Shown here: one piece after another, positions 34,981 to 44,365 of the stretch
Numbering within the stretch: position 1 is the stretch's first letter
Layout of the letters: each line of letters opens with the position of its first letter
Assembly: GCF_010093595.1 (NCBI RefSeq)
Contig: NW_022985445.1
Location: 651,106-715,105, forward strand
Source of the DNA: Mytilinidion resinicola
Lineage: Eukaryota > Ascomycota > Dothideomycetes > Mytilinidiales > Mytilinidiaceae
Length of the DNA stretch: 64,000 nt
Direction: 5' to 3'
Made by a program: the position numbers and the translations under genes
The notes under the pieces: generated by a model
Database searches by the model: none
Told to the model about the DNA's origin: nothing
The model's input: only the letters and a program-made list of their open reading frames with translations

Positions 34981-36321
34981 TCACTTCGCGCGTTCTAACC
35001 TCCGCTTCCTGGCCTCAGCGTACGCGTTGGGAGCCGTTGCGCTCGTGAGGGTAGCCGCTTCTGCGTTCTCGTCTTCGGAATCGAAGAGCGCGTCGTCGAT
35101 GTCTTTCTTTCCGAGGATTCTGCCAACAGATTGCATGTAGAAGAACTTTGGGAGTTTCCAGAGGCCGGTGTCGTAGAAGGTTGGTTTGCGCATTTCGTCA
35201 ATCTGAACGTGTTGTGTTAGAAGACATTGAGAGAAAGGGGCCTAGGTCCACACGGTGGTCACTTACGTCGAGTAGATACTCCACAGTCTTGCCCTCCCCG
35301 GTCTTTTCCTCGATATAGACGTTTCCGACTGAGTCTACAATCAACACCTTGCCGTTTTCCGCGACTACTCGCTTTTTTGCTCCGACGGGGCCAGAGGTCA
35401 GGACTGCTTCGACTGGGGTGCTGATGCCTGAGGACTTTGCACCCTTCGCGGCCTTGCCGTTCTTGGCTTTCCGTGACTCCTTCTCTTGGTTACGCTTTTG
35501 ACGTCTGTTCATCACAACACTCTCTTGAGGCTCGTCACCATTGGAGGGCGTCTCCCAGCCCTGCGAGGCTGGGGTCCCGTTCGCCCCTGGAATGCCCGCA
35601 ATGCCCGAATCATCTCCCCACGCCATCCTTCTCGCGTGTCTGATGTAGCTCTCGGCAAATGCGCGGCGTCGCGTCCAGCTCTGGACCAAAAAGATATAAT
35701 GTATGGCGCCGCCACCCACAACGAACAGGCCCAGCAGCACGGAGCCCAATCCGGGCCTGAAGCGAGCATAGTAGTATCCCGTGCCCCGCCACTTGGGGAA
35801 GCCGTTGCGGAGAAAGTGGTCGTACCGCTCGCGCGACGGGCCCTTGAGGATCTCGACGACGACGGTGAGGCGCTGGTAGCGCGGCGTGGCCTCCTTCATG
35901 AAGGCGTCAACCTCCTTCTTCGACGGCTGGCCCTTGCGCACAGTAACTCCGGGCTTCTTCTTCTCGCCAGCCTTCGCCTTGGGGGCCTTGCCATAGTTGG
36001 CGATGAAGACCTGGCGGGCCTTGTCGGGGTGGATCTCGCGCGACTTCTTGCGGTAGGCCTTGTTGATCTGTTCCTGGGTGGCGCTGGGGGAGAGGTTGAG
36101 CAGGTCGTAGAAGGTCACGTTGGAGCCCTCGTGGGCGATGACCTCGTCGCGGAGACGGAAGATTTCGTGATCTGGGAAAAAAAACTGGGTTAGCTTTGCG
36201 GCTGCGGCGTCACACACGTAATGCGCGAGGGAGGGGAGCTCTGCGCACCTTCTTTGCTCCAGGCAGCGGCGAGCGAGACGAGCAGGCCCAGCACGAGGGC
36301 GAGCAGTGCGTGCGGCTTCAT
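34981..36321 (-). CDS. ERJ5: ER membrane J-protein, Erj5-like
   Basis: DnaJ-domain co-chaperone of about 399 aa for ER Hsp70 (Kar2/BiP). Exons are 36321-36249, 36171-35267 and 35202-34981; introns are 77 and 64 nt. The N-terminus is a signal peptide (MKPHALLALVLGLLVSLAAA). The J domain (FYDLLNLSPSATQEQINKAY...HPDK) carries the essential HPD. A Lys/Gly-rich insert after HPD lengthens the J domain. One membrane helix (LGSVLLGLFVVGGGAIHYI) follows, then a Lys-rich cytosolic tail. The signal peptide lies in a short first exon, and the start is fixed by it. The gene is divergent from the PRA1-family gene across 625 bp, so two ER/Golgi-membrane genes share a promoter region. Confidence 0.9.
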
Positions 36322-36946
36322 CGCGACGTTGGCGTGGTGTTCGTGGGCAAAATGGCGGATGTCGCGACTACGACTTCGGCCAGAAAGAGCGATGCAGGCG
36401 ATGGAAAGGCCCTTGTGCGTCTGGAGTGACCACCAGCGCTGTCCAACGTGGTCCAATGGCGCAGGCAGCCGGCGGCGAATGGCAATGCAGCAGCAGCAGC
36501 CGGCGTGTATATGTAGCTGCTCGCTGTCCCGCGGTCGCTCGTCTCTACAACTTCCCGTCGTCGTGCTGTGGTGTCCTCGTCTCGTCTGGGGCTGCGTGGC
36601 CTCGCTGAGGCAAATTGGCTTTGCCTGAGTGGGGGATCTTTGTTCCAGCTCTGTCAGATTGCCGGGCTTGGGCCTCCCTGAATAGCAGCCAACAGGGGCT
36701 GAGCAGCGGCTCCCCCTACACAAATTCCTCGTATTGGCCTCGCACTGCTCGCATTCTTCTATTCACCACAAAAGACTCGAACCAAGCCGCGTCACCTTTG
36801 TCCTGCGCTCCACGCACTCGTAGGCTGCCACTCTCGTTATATTCTCATCGCCTCCGCCCGCTACATTCTGGTATCACTCCCTAATCTGTCTCGACACGCT
36901 TCCGATACAACCGACACTGCTCCGGAATTCCATCAGCAAGCTAACA
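36322..36946. promoter_or_regulatory. Divergent promoter region, Erj5-like / PRA1-like
   Basis: Spacer between outward-facing starts. The 150 bp before the PRA1 ATG are C-rich on the plus strand. CAG-type short repeats near 36487-36500 are minor. Confidence 0.5.
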
Positions 36947-37597
36947 ATGGCCCCTTTAATAGATATCGACGACCAGCCCTCGGTCCTGCCTACATCTCAC
37001 ACTACTCATATTGAGCCCGACGAGCCCCAGCAGCCCGCAGCCTCTCGCTCGCACTTCCACACCGCCATGTCCCGTCTCAACATCCCGCTCGACGCCCTCA
37101 CCTCGAGAATGAACTTCTCCGGCCGCTTCGAGGGCCTGCGCTCGCAGTCGGTCTCCTCGAGGTTTGCCAACCTAAAACCCGTCTCCGAGTTCTTCGACAT
37201 CAAGCGCATCTCGAAGCCCGCCACCTTTGCCGAAGCCCAGAGCCGGGTCAACTACAACTTGGGCTACTTCTCCAGCAACTACGCCGTAGTCCTCGTCATG
37301 CTAGTCATCTACAGCCTGCTCACGAACAAGACGCTACTTTTCGTCATCGCCCTCACTATCGGCGGCATGTACGGTATTGGCAAGCTCGGGGGCAACGATC
37401 TCGAGATTGGCACCTTCCGCGCTACCACCTCCCAGCTCTATACTGCCCTGCTGGTGGTCTGTGTTCCGCTCGGCATTTATGCCTCGCCATTTGCCACCTT
37501 TCTGTGGCTCATTGGTGCCAGCGGCGTCACGATTCTGGGCCATGCTGCTTTCATGGACAAGCCAATCGAGTCAGCTTTTTCCGAGGAGGCGGTCTAG
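36947..37597 (+). CDS. PRA1/Yip3 family protein (prenylated Rab acceptor)
   Basis: Intron-less protein of 216 aa in the prenylated Rab acceptor family (yeast Yip3), which acts on Rab GTPase membrane delivery in ER/Golgi traffic. A polar N-terminal ~85 residues is followed by the family block SRVNYNLGYFSSNYAVV, then two hydrophobic hairpins (VLVMLVIYSLLTNKTLLFVIALT and LYTALLVVCVPLGIYASPFATFLW), and ends MDKPIESAFSEEAV. This end is typical for the family, so the TAG at 37595 is the real stop. The next ORF on the same strand begins 26 nt later in another frame and its open frame even overlaps the PRA1 end. Confidence 0.9.
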   Translation: MAPLIDIDDQPSVLPTSHTTHIEPDEPQQPAASRSHFHTAMSRLNIPLDALTSRMNFSGRFEGLRSQSVSSRFANLKPVSEFFDIKRISKPATFAEAQSRVNYNLGYFSSNYAVVLVMLVIYSLLTNKTLLFVIALTIGGMYGIGKLGGNDLEIGTFRATTSQLYTALLVVCVPLGIYASPFATFLWLIGASGVTILGHAAFMDKPIESAFSEEAV

Positions 37598-37623
37598 GTG
37601 GTCGGCCGCGAACTCCATACGCT

Positions 37624-39189
37624 ATGCCCCCATGGGGAAGACCACCAGGGGGCCAGGGGAGGGGAAGAAGGGAGTGGGAGAGACCGGCGGAAGGCGTATA
37701 CAGATTTCAAGAATTGGACAGCGATGAAGACGGCTTGCACGGCGTTGCTTTGGATCCGAGCATGCAAAAGAGACACTCTTTTAACCCTGACGAATTATAT
37801 TTCAATGATATGGACCCAAGGGCTTGGGAACAGATGGTTGCGGGGCGGGACGGCCTGGCATATAGGGATGCTTATGATCATTCTGAGGAGGAAGACGACT
37901 ATTTCCAGGAAGGTGGAGGGGCAATCGTGCACCTTGCTCCACTGGACCAGGAGGAGGTGCTATTTCAAAGAGTTTTAGACAAGATTAGGAGAGCTAGGGG
38001 GACTGGCAAGCCAAATGTGGCTTTGACGCAGGAAGAATTGGAGGCTTACGAATCAAGGATGCTACGAAACCAACAGGTTCCGGCGCCAGCAGCGCGCGCG
38101 CCTGCCAAAATCAAAAGTAGTAGTTCAACCCCCAACAGCGCCAACAGCAGTACTCGGTCAAAGAATGGGCAGCGGAGGTCTTCGTCGATTTTCTCGTCGC
38201 CGAAGCCAGTCACGCCGAAGTCAGCCAAGAATAAGTCGAGTGGCAGTGGAAAGAAACGTGTGTCCTCAGGCCAATTTGACGGCGCTCCACCACCCGCACC
38301 AGCTCCCGGCTTCATGATTCCAGGACCTGATGGACAGCCAATGTATGCGCCCATTACCTACAACCCCCGCGGTCCCCAATCTCGTTCTGCGCGCTCCACT
38401 TCCGCTCATTCCCGGCCTGGTTCCCGTTCGGCATCAGTCAGCAGTCGGAATGGCAGCCATCCTTCAACTCCTCCTCGAGAAGCTCCAGGAGCGTTCCCCA
38501 CCGACTCACCTCAACGTTATCAAGACGTGACGCCTCCAGTCCAAAAGGGTCGCCAGTCCTCATATCCAACCCGCCAAAACTCGTTTCCAGACGATGCCGA
38601 CCGGTCTCAGGCCGCTCGCAGTCGGTCTGACCCCTCTGCTCTCCACCAACTTCCGATTCAACCTCCTCCTCAACTGGTACCCTTCCCCGTGCAGCCTTAC
38701 CAGCACTACAATGCAGACCCCTATCAATATCATATGGCCCAGTCAGTCGCCGAACGCGCCAAACTATTTGATCCCTCTAAGGCTTCTTCTTCACCCTCAA
38801 TGGTCCCGACATCAGTTCCGCCCCCATCTCAGCCTCAGGTTGCTTCCCAATATGCCCAGAGCCGCCGCTTAGCTCTACCCGTGCCTGATAACTACATCAA
38901 CATGCCGCGTCGTGTTCCTGTGCCGAACCAACGGGCGAGTGGCATGCAGAGCAGCTACTCAGACCCTTTGCTTGGCTACAAGGCCAGCGGGCTGCGAGAT
39001 GAACTCAGCGATGATGACGACGATGATGGACAGCACGGTGTGCTAGTCGACGTGCAAGAAGCAGGATCGGGCTCAGGGTACAACGTCAACGTGGTCAAGC
39101 CTACTGGGTCTGGCAGTGGTAGTGGAGGCGGCAACAGCGGTGGAGGTTCGGGAGGAGGCGAGCGGAGGAGAAGGGGAAGGAGGAAGTAG
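37624..39189 (+). CDS. Disordered Ser/Pro/Gly-rich protein, function unknown
   Basis: Intron-less ORF of about 521 aa from ATG 37624 (MPPWGRPPGGQG). The only ordered-looking part is near the N-terminus: WERPAEGVYRFQELDSDEDG, HSFNPDELYFNDMDPRAWE and an acidic/helical stretch LTQEELEAYESRMLRNQQ. The rest is Ser/Pro-rich with many Arg-Ser repeats, then an Asp run (DDDDDDG) and a Gly/Ser-rich tail ending RRRRGRRK, which could be a nuclear localisation signal. No known domain is recognised. It begins only 26 nt after the PRA1 stop, so it either has a promoter inside PRA1 or sits on a dicistronic RNA. The frame is open upstream to 37504, but that part is PRA1 read out of frame. Confidence 0.72.
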   Translation: MPPWGRPPGGQGRGRREWERPAEGVYRFQELDSDEDGLHGVALDPSMQKRHSFNPDELYFNDMDPRAWEQMVAGRDGLAYRDAYDHSEEEDDYFQEGGGAIVHLAPLDQEEVLFQRVLDKIRRARGTGKPNVALTQEELEAYESRMLRNQQVPAPAARAPAKIKSSSSTPNSANSSTRSKNGQRRSSSIFSSPKPVTPKSAKNKSSGSGKKRVSSGQFDGAPPPAPAPGFMIPGPDGQPMYAPITYNPRGPQSRSARSTSAHSRPGSRSASVSSRNGSHPSTPPREAPGAFPTDSPQRYQDVTPPVQKGRQSSYPTRQNSFPDDADRSQAARSRSDPSALHQLPIQPPPQLVPFPVQPYQHYNADPYQYHMAQSVAERAKLFDPSKASSSPSMVPTSVPPPSQPQVASQYAQSRRLALPVPDNYINMPRRVPVPNQRASGMQSSYSDPLLGYKASGLRDELSDDDDDDGQHGVLVDVQEAGSGSGYNVNVVKPTGSGSGSGGGNSGGGSGGGERRRRGRRK

Positions 39190-39687
39190 TATCTCTACTC
39201 TGCATGTTCTTCTGTTCTATTCGGGTCATTGGTTCGCGTAGTCCGATTGATGATCTGAGTTCGCACCTTTGTCTTTATTAATGCTTTTCCGTGTTTCAGA
39301 GGGAAAACTTCGTAGGGTGCTTGGCGCTTCGGTCCTTTTATGGGCATGGTGGGCATAGAAATTCCGTGGCCGGGTTGGTACACGACGAGGCTCGGACGAG
39401 CGAATGCGATTCTTTTGCAAGCTTCAATATGGTGCGTATGATATTTTATTAACGTGGGCCCGAATTGCATCAGGACGCGAAGATGCCGGATAGACATCAC
39501 GCATTACTTTTCGTAGCCTGGCACGTGCCTGGTAGTCTGTGAAAATGTGCACGGACGATGCTGACGATATTGAAGATCCTCTAGGCTGCAACGTCTTAGA
39601 ATTGCCCCACCAATATCACCACTCACTTTTTATCTACCGCTGAAATATCTTTAACTCCTGTACAGAGTTTGATTCTCTTTTCTCATC
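39190..39687. other. Intergenic
   Basis: Spacer, AT-rich near 39590-39690 just before the F-box-like ATG. No gene seen; ORFs on the minus strand look like chance reading of a 3' UTR. Confidence 0.45.
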
Positions 39688-41085
39688 ATGGCTCGCCGTA
39701 CAAGACGCAATAAACGTGCTCGTCGCTCATTTCCTTTTTTGCGCCTCCCATTCGACTTACAACTATCTGTTCTTGGGTCAATGGACTTCCAATCTCTGTA
39801 CGACTCCATCAACGCAAGTCCTCTTATCGAAGGTTTGTTTCTCAAATACCCCGAGACTATCTTGCGGGACATCATAGGCCAGCACCCTCAGCAAATCCAA
39901 AATCACATCCTCACTGCGTTAACCCTCAATGGCACTAAAATCCTCCGTTCCGACAACCTGGGTACGTTTCTTGCGGACAGTCTAGATGCGAATAAGTCAC
40001 GACAGGTCCTGTGTGGGATTGACGACCCCCTTGCGGTTCTCGACGAGCTTCGTACCAACCAAAGCCAGATTGGCCAGGCCGTACACTTAATCGCAACTGC
40101 GACATATCAAAGCGCCGGCGCGATCAACAATCCAGGGGCTATTTTAGAGCCTCTCATCCTGTCGACACCGGAACGTCTTCGAATTTCCCGCGCACTCTGG
40201 ACACTGCGGCTTTTTGACCGACCCTGTCTCGAAGAGGATCCAGCCAAGCCCTTTACCAGCGGATTGGTGCAGAGAAGGATCACAGTTGAGGAAGCAACCC
40301 GCCAGTTCCTCCTCCGCTTGTCGTTATCAGAGGTGGACGAACTCACGTGTGTCCACCGCTTTCTGATGGCTCGACATGACCATCTCTGCCATGACGTCTT
40401 TCAGGTGAGTTCTTCAAGGTATCTAACGGAACAGGAGCGGACCACGAGCAACCCATTCCGTGCATGTGGAGGAAACCAGTGCTTCTTCCCACGACGCGCG
40501 TTAAAGCTCGGGTATGTCCTCGAGCCGTTCAGGCAAGCTCTCAGGAAAGTCCTCGGCAGTCGCCATTTCCAGACCAGCACCGACTTTGGGGCATCGCCTC
40601 AGATATTTCTACGGCATACAACTCGGGTGTGGCCTGATTGGCCTGAGGGAAGCTCTCCCGGCTCAGGATGGACGTATTTCGATGCTGTGCGGGCTCAGCA
40701 TGACCTCACCAGAACCCAATATTGGAACTTCTTCCAAGATGCCGGGATCTTCTTCTGGGACCTTCGCCGGCTCTTGGAGTGGGGGTTTGTGGGCCGTTGG
40801 GATGGCCCGGACGGCATGAAAGGCTACCTGAAAGAGCGTGATCGCCAGCAGCGTATCAACCACTCCTACCGGGAGAGACAGATACGCCATGCACTCAAAG
40901 TTGATCAGGACTTGATCAATTGGACCAGATGTGCAATCCCTTGCACCTTCTACGAATGGCAGTCACAGGGTACAATTGTCGGTTGGTACTCTAATCTGGT
41001 GGCGACGCCGTACTGGTCTGTTGAACGTCGGGAGTCTGACTTCAAGGTAAGACAACGGAATTTAGAAAGGCAATATGAATTCTGA
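39688..41085 (+). CDS. F-box-like orphan protein
   Basis: Intron-less 465-aa protein. A very basic start (MARRTRRNKRARRS) precedes FPFLRLPFDLQLSVLGSMDFQS, which has the LPxDLxxxVLxxMD pattern of a degenerate F-box; the following DSINASPLIEGLFLKYPETIL also fits the fungal F-box-like family. The rest is helical with many Arg, Trp and Phe residues and no repeats. If the F-box is real it would be a substrate receptor of an SCF ubiquitin ligase. Such genes are expanded and fast-evolving in filamentous fungi; the spacer after this one is TE-like. Function is unknown. Confidence 0.65.
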   Translation: MARRTRRNKRARRSFPFLRLPFDLQLSVLGSMDFQSLYDSINASPLIEGLFLKYPETILRDIIGQHPQQIQNHILTALTLNGTKILRSDNLGTFLADSLDANKSRQVLCGIDDPLAVLDELRTNQSQIGQAVHLIATATYQSAGAINNPGAILEPLILSTPERLRISRALWTLRLFDRPCLEEDPAKPFTSGLVQRRITVEEATRQFLLRLSLSEVDELTCVHRFLMARHDHLCHDVFQVSSSRYLTEQERTTSNPFRACGGNQCFFPRRALKLGYVLEPFRQALRKVLGSRHFQTSTDFGASPQIFLRHTTRVWPDWPEGSSPGSGWTYFDAVRAQHDLTRTQYWNFFQDAGIFFWDLRRLLEWGFVGRWDGPDGMKGYLKERDRQQRINHSYRERQIRHALKVDQDLINWTRCAIPCTFYEWQSQGTIVGWYSNLVATPYWSVERRESDFKVRQRNLERQYEF

Positions 41086-41296
41086 AGCGGGCTGTCAGTG
41101 TATAAGGTTTGTGTGGATGGTGTGGCGTAGTTCATCAAGTTGGTCTATTAGGTGAGCACCTCTTTCTGTATGATGAATATCAGTGTAAGTTCCTCGATAC
41201 CTCAAAGTCTGCAGATCACGGTGCCGTAGTAAACGACCGATATCTGGTCTTTCTTATTCGTCCGAGCTCGAGTGCAGCAAATGGCTGAAAAGTTAC

Positions 41297-41400
41297 AAAA
41301 ATTACAACCCCCTTGGTCCCAACGAGAATCGAACTTCATCTCAACTAGCAAAACAAAACGGCAAAAAACGAAACCACTCAACTACCACTGCGCTACTACA
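41297..41400 (-). ncRNA. tRNA-like pol III element (candidate)
   Basis: On the minus strand TAGCGCAGTGGTAG is a near-perfect A box and AGTTCGATTCTCG resembles a B box about 55 nt further. A T5 run follows after ~30 nt. The acceptor arms (GGGACC at the 3' side) have no partner at the 5' side, and the anticodon arm is replaced by a T-rich segment, so it is not a normal tRNA. It has the same A box / T-rich / B box / T-run layout as the element at 16324-16440. Confidence 0.4.
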
Positions 41401-41626
41401 CTGTAGAGTCGCAATTTTTTACGGGATCGCCGAGTGGCTACGTTTCTCTGTTGGTTAGTATGGATGGTGCTCAAAAATAACAGGTATATAAGGTATCATT
41501 CACGGTTGGACCCTGAAAATCAGAGATCGTAACAAACGACCGCCCTCGCCCATGTCTTGAGCTTCTGCTTAGTACGTTTGCCCGTTCGTTCCCATACTAC
41601 GGCTATGTCTGCTATCGGATTTCTCG

Positions 41627-41717
41627 CCCTTTCCACCGTAAGTCCGACCAACACTTTGCCTCACTTCACCGTTACCCTTTCTACCGTTAACCCGACCACC
41701 ACCTCACCTCACCATCA
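41627..41717 (+). repeat. Imperfect 48-nt direct duplication
   Basis: Two adjacent units begin CCCTTTCCACCGTAAGTCCG and CCCTTTCTACCGTTAACCCG, 48 nt apart, and both continue with ACC- and CTCAC-rich sequence. A 40-codon ORF from ATG 41605 spans both units and reads LSTV(S/N)P twice. Whether it is expressed is unknown. Confidence 0.55.
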
Positions 41718-42384
41718 CTCAAACTGAAGCTCCCAGCACAGTCACCTCCATAAGCTGCTATTGCACTGTTGCGACCTCGGCTAGGCATGTGGGTCTTGCG
41801 AAGTTCCACATGCGCCATGACCATCCCCTCTCTCCCCACACATATATATGCTATAGAGGAAGGGGCGATATGGGGGGTGGGTATTTGATGATGGTCTATC
41901 GTCGGCTTGGGGGCACAGGATATCTTGATTTTTAGTCTCGTCGTCACGGCCATCGTCTTCCTCCGCGAGCTGCGGTATAGTACCCCAAGCTCGAGAAGTC
42001 TCAATAGACTGTCGTTCCTATGTGCTATTACCTGCGGGCGCACTTAACTGCATAGTTTAGGTTTCTGGAAAGTCTGTCTGCCATTTTTGGCTAAGGATGT
42101 TGCAAAACCCAAAACTCGGCTATTGAATTACACTGCGTCCGTAACATGGATGCTTCCCGCCCGTACCTTAGGACTCAAAAAAGCCGAAAGCAAGCAAAAG
42201 CCCCAGCCTGGTTCCTTACCAGAAAATAATGAATTCCGGGCTTTTCCCCCCTTGATTGAATATCGGAAAGCCTTTTTTGATAGTCCCCCTTTTTCCCAAT
42301 GCGGCAAAACGACAGTTTAGTGAAAAAGCGGATTGTTTTCCGTAGATCGCTGGAAAAGAAATTTTATGTCAATAGCCCTATTTG

Positions 42385-43629
42385 TCATCGCGACCATCGT
42401 GTGTTGTCCAGGACTGCTAAACGACGTCCAATGTTGCCAAAGCAGATACAGCTGCAGAACAGAACACTGGCTATCCAAGTTGCAACGCCTAGGCTTTCGT
42501 AGCTCACCACGCCGGCGAACAGGGCCGCCGGGGGGGCTTCAGCGCTCGGCTTGCCCGTGAAGACGGCGGCGCTGGACGGGGGCAGGCGCGTTGCGTTGGA
42601 CGCAAAGACCGCTGGCGGCGGCACGACGTCTGGCTTTGCGAGGAGAAGGACTGACGTGAGAATGACGGAAACGAGGGTGGAGAGAGTGAGCCCGGGTTTG
42701 CTGCGGTCGAGTATGTACCAGAGTGCTGGGTTGACGAGAGCCAGAGTCACGGAGACTTGGAGGGTCGACGTCCAGGGCAGTTTGCGCTGGGGCTGTCAAC
42801 ATTAAAAGTAACTAGCACGTCGGGAGTATCCGAAACTTACAATCGCGAATGCAATCCCCACGAAGGCGCCAATGCTTCGAACAACGGGGTTCCACTGCTC
42901 GCCTAGTGGGCTGCTGCGTGATGGAGCACGCTTTCGTCGCACTTGTTCCGGCACATGACTTCTGGCCCACAGCAGATCCACGTACGGCAGTAGGCTACCA
43001 AGCACAATCCCGGCGGTGCCCCAGACGGTGTAGTACTGCCATTGCGTCCGATCCACGCCCTGCATCCGCACCGGCGCAAGGTTCCTCGTGTCGTGGAGGT
43101 GCGAAACGATAATTCCGTAGACGACTCCAAACGCGAAGAGAGCGAGGATCCGGCCGATGAGCAGGAGGTAACCCCATACGCCTTGAACCTGCTTCTGTTG
43201 CGGTCGTTCCCACAGTTCTCCGCCCTTTTTGTCCAGTGCTGCCTGGTCCAGCGGGTTGTTGTCCCATGGGTCCCCTCCGTACCGGGCGGGCGTCTCTGCC
43301 CCAGTGCCCCAAGGCGTCTGCGGCTCTGTTCGGTCCCCTGTCCCAGCGTCCGAATAGATCCCGAATAGTGTTGACGAGGTCATGTTGAGGAAGGATTTTG
43401 TTCGAGACGTCGCGTCCAGGTCACCACCGTTGCCACTCCCGGTCCGCGACCGCCGCAGCTTCGCGTCTAGCTGGGCAACAAAGTCGGAGGAGGCGCCACG
43501 AGTGGGCGAATGTGAGCCTTCGGAGGCCGGCGTCGACATCTCGAAGTGGCGGCGCGGTACAGGGCGATGGATGTGACTCGGATTCGACGTAGGGATGTCC
43601 CCCGGAAGCGGCGACGGTTCCTGGGACAT
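42385..43629 (-). CDS. INSIG-domain protein
   Basis: ER membrane protein of about 398 aa with an INSIG domain, the family (yeast Nsg1, fission yeast Ins1) that controls sterol synthesis by binding HMG-CoA reductase and SCAP-like partners. Exons are 43629-42841 and 42792-42385; the intron is 48 nt. The N-terminal ~150 residues are polar with Ser-Pro sites (SPTRG, TEPQTPWG) that could be phosphorylated. About six hydrophobic segments follow: YLLLIGRILALFAFGVVYG, WGTAGIVLGSLLPYVDLLW, SIGAFVGIAFAI, LPWTSTLQVSVTLALVNPAL, TLVSVILTSVLLL and a last one ending CFGNIGRRL. The second exon is needed to complete the fold. Sterol link is by family, not shown here; mevalonate kinase lies 14 kb away. Confidence 0.85.
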
Positions 43630-44365
43630 GTTTTCTAGTATGTAAAGGGTGGTTTGGGAGGAATTGGCGCGTTGGAAGAAAGAATGAGAGCTGGAATGCT
43701 GCTATGGATGCGGAGGGATCTGCGAAGCTGAGTGTGAGCACGTGGACTGAAGAGGCGTAATGGCTTGGCGAGGGGCCATTTGAGCGGACGGGCTGCTCAC
43801 TTTATAAACGATGGCGGGGGACTAGAGATGGCTCCAGTAGTGCTGAGGCACCTCATGCATGCTCTGACGTTGAGGCGTTGGGGTGAAGCGTTGGGTGAGA
43901 GCCCGTATATGAGCAAGCATGCAGCGCGATTTGCATGTGAATGCGTCCGAAGCCCCGGCATCAAGACTCGGAACGTCCGGGGTGCCGCTGCTGGGCCCAA
44001 TGGCTATTACCACATGTTCATTCACCATTACTGAGTTCTAGACTGGGAGAGCCGATGCTGTCTTTACGCTCAGATTCCATGAACTGATAAGTATATGCTT
44101 CCGACACCAAATTCACAGGGCCGTCCGCAATGCACTTTTCCAACCAGGAGGCCGCATGCCTGCAGTCTCTGCCGTCTATTCCCTCACAGATCCCCTCACG
44201 ATGCCGCTCCTGAATCCAGGATCACGGATGCATGCTACAAAGGTGCAGAGGCGCGAAGAAAACCAAGCGCTGAACGTTGCAGTTCTACTAGCCTTGTGAC
44301 ACTGGTCCGCAGGAACTTCATTGGCCTTTTCCCTGCTCGAGGCGCCCCAACTGGTGGACAAGCGC
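43630..44365. other. Intergenic
   Basis: Promoter of the INSIG gene and 3' flank of eIF2 gamma (both minus strand). No gene seen. Confidence 0.5.

Larger units (their letters stand above)
41086..42384. other. Intergenic, 1.3 kb, mosaic composition
   Basis: Contains a tRNA-like element (41297-41400), a 48-nt direct duplication (41627-41717), a CG-poor tract, and a segment rich in C, A and T homopolymer runs (about 42060-42384) that differs from its neighbours. No credible gene; ORF 42087-42320 has no recognisable domain. Confidence 0.5.

Noticed and set aside
37504..37623. Programmed frameshift fusing PRA1 to the next ORF
   Set aside because: The overlap contains no X XXY YYZ slippery heptamer in the PRA1 frame, and PRA1 ends with a normal family C-terminus.
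41310..41405. Functional tRNA gene with intron
   Set aside because: A box and near B box are present, but the 3' acceptor strand has no 5' partner and the middle is a T-rich tract with no anticodon stem.
42385..42840. Separate small gene for the C-terminal INSIG part
   Set aside because: A 48-nt intron joins it in frame to the upstream exon and it completes the membrane fold.
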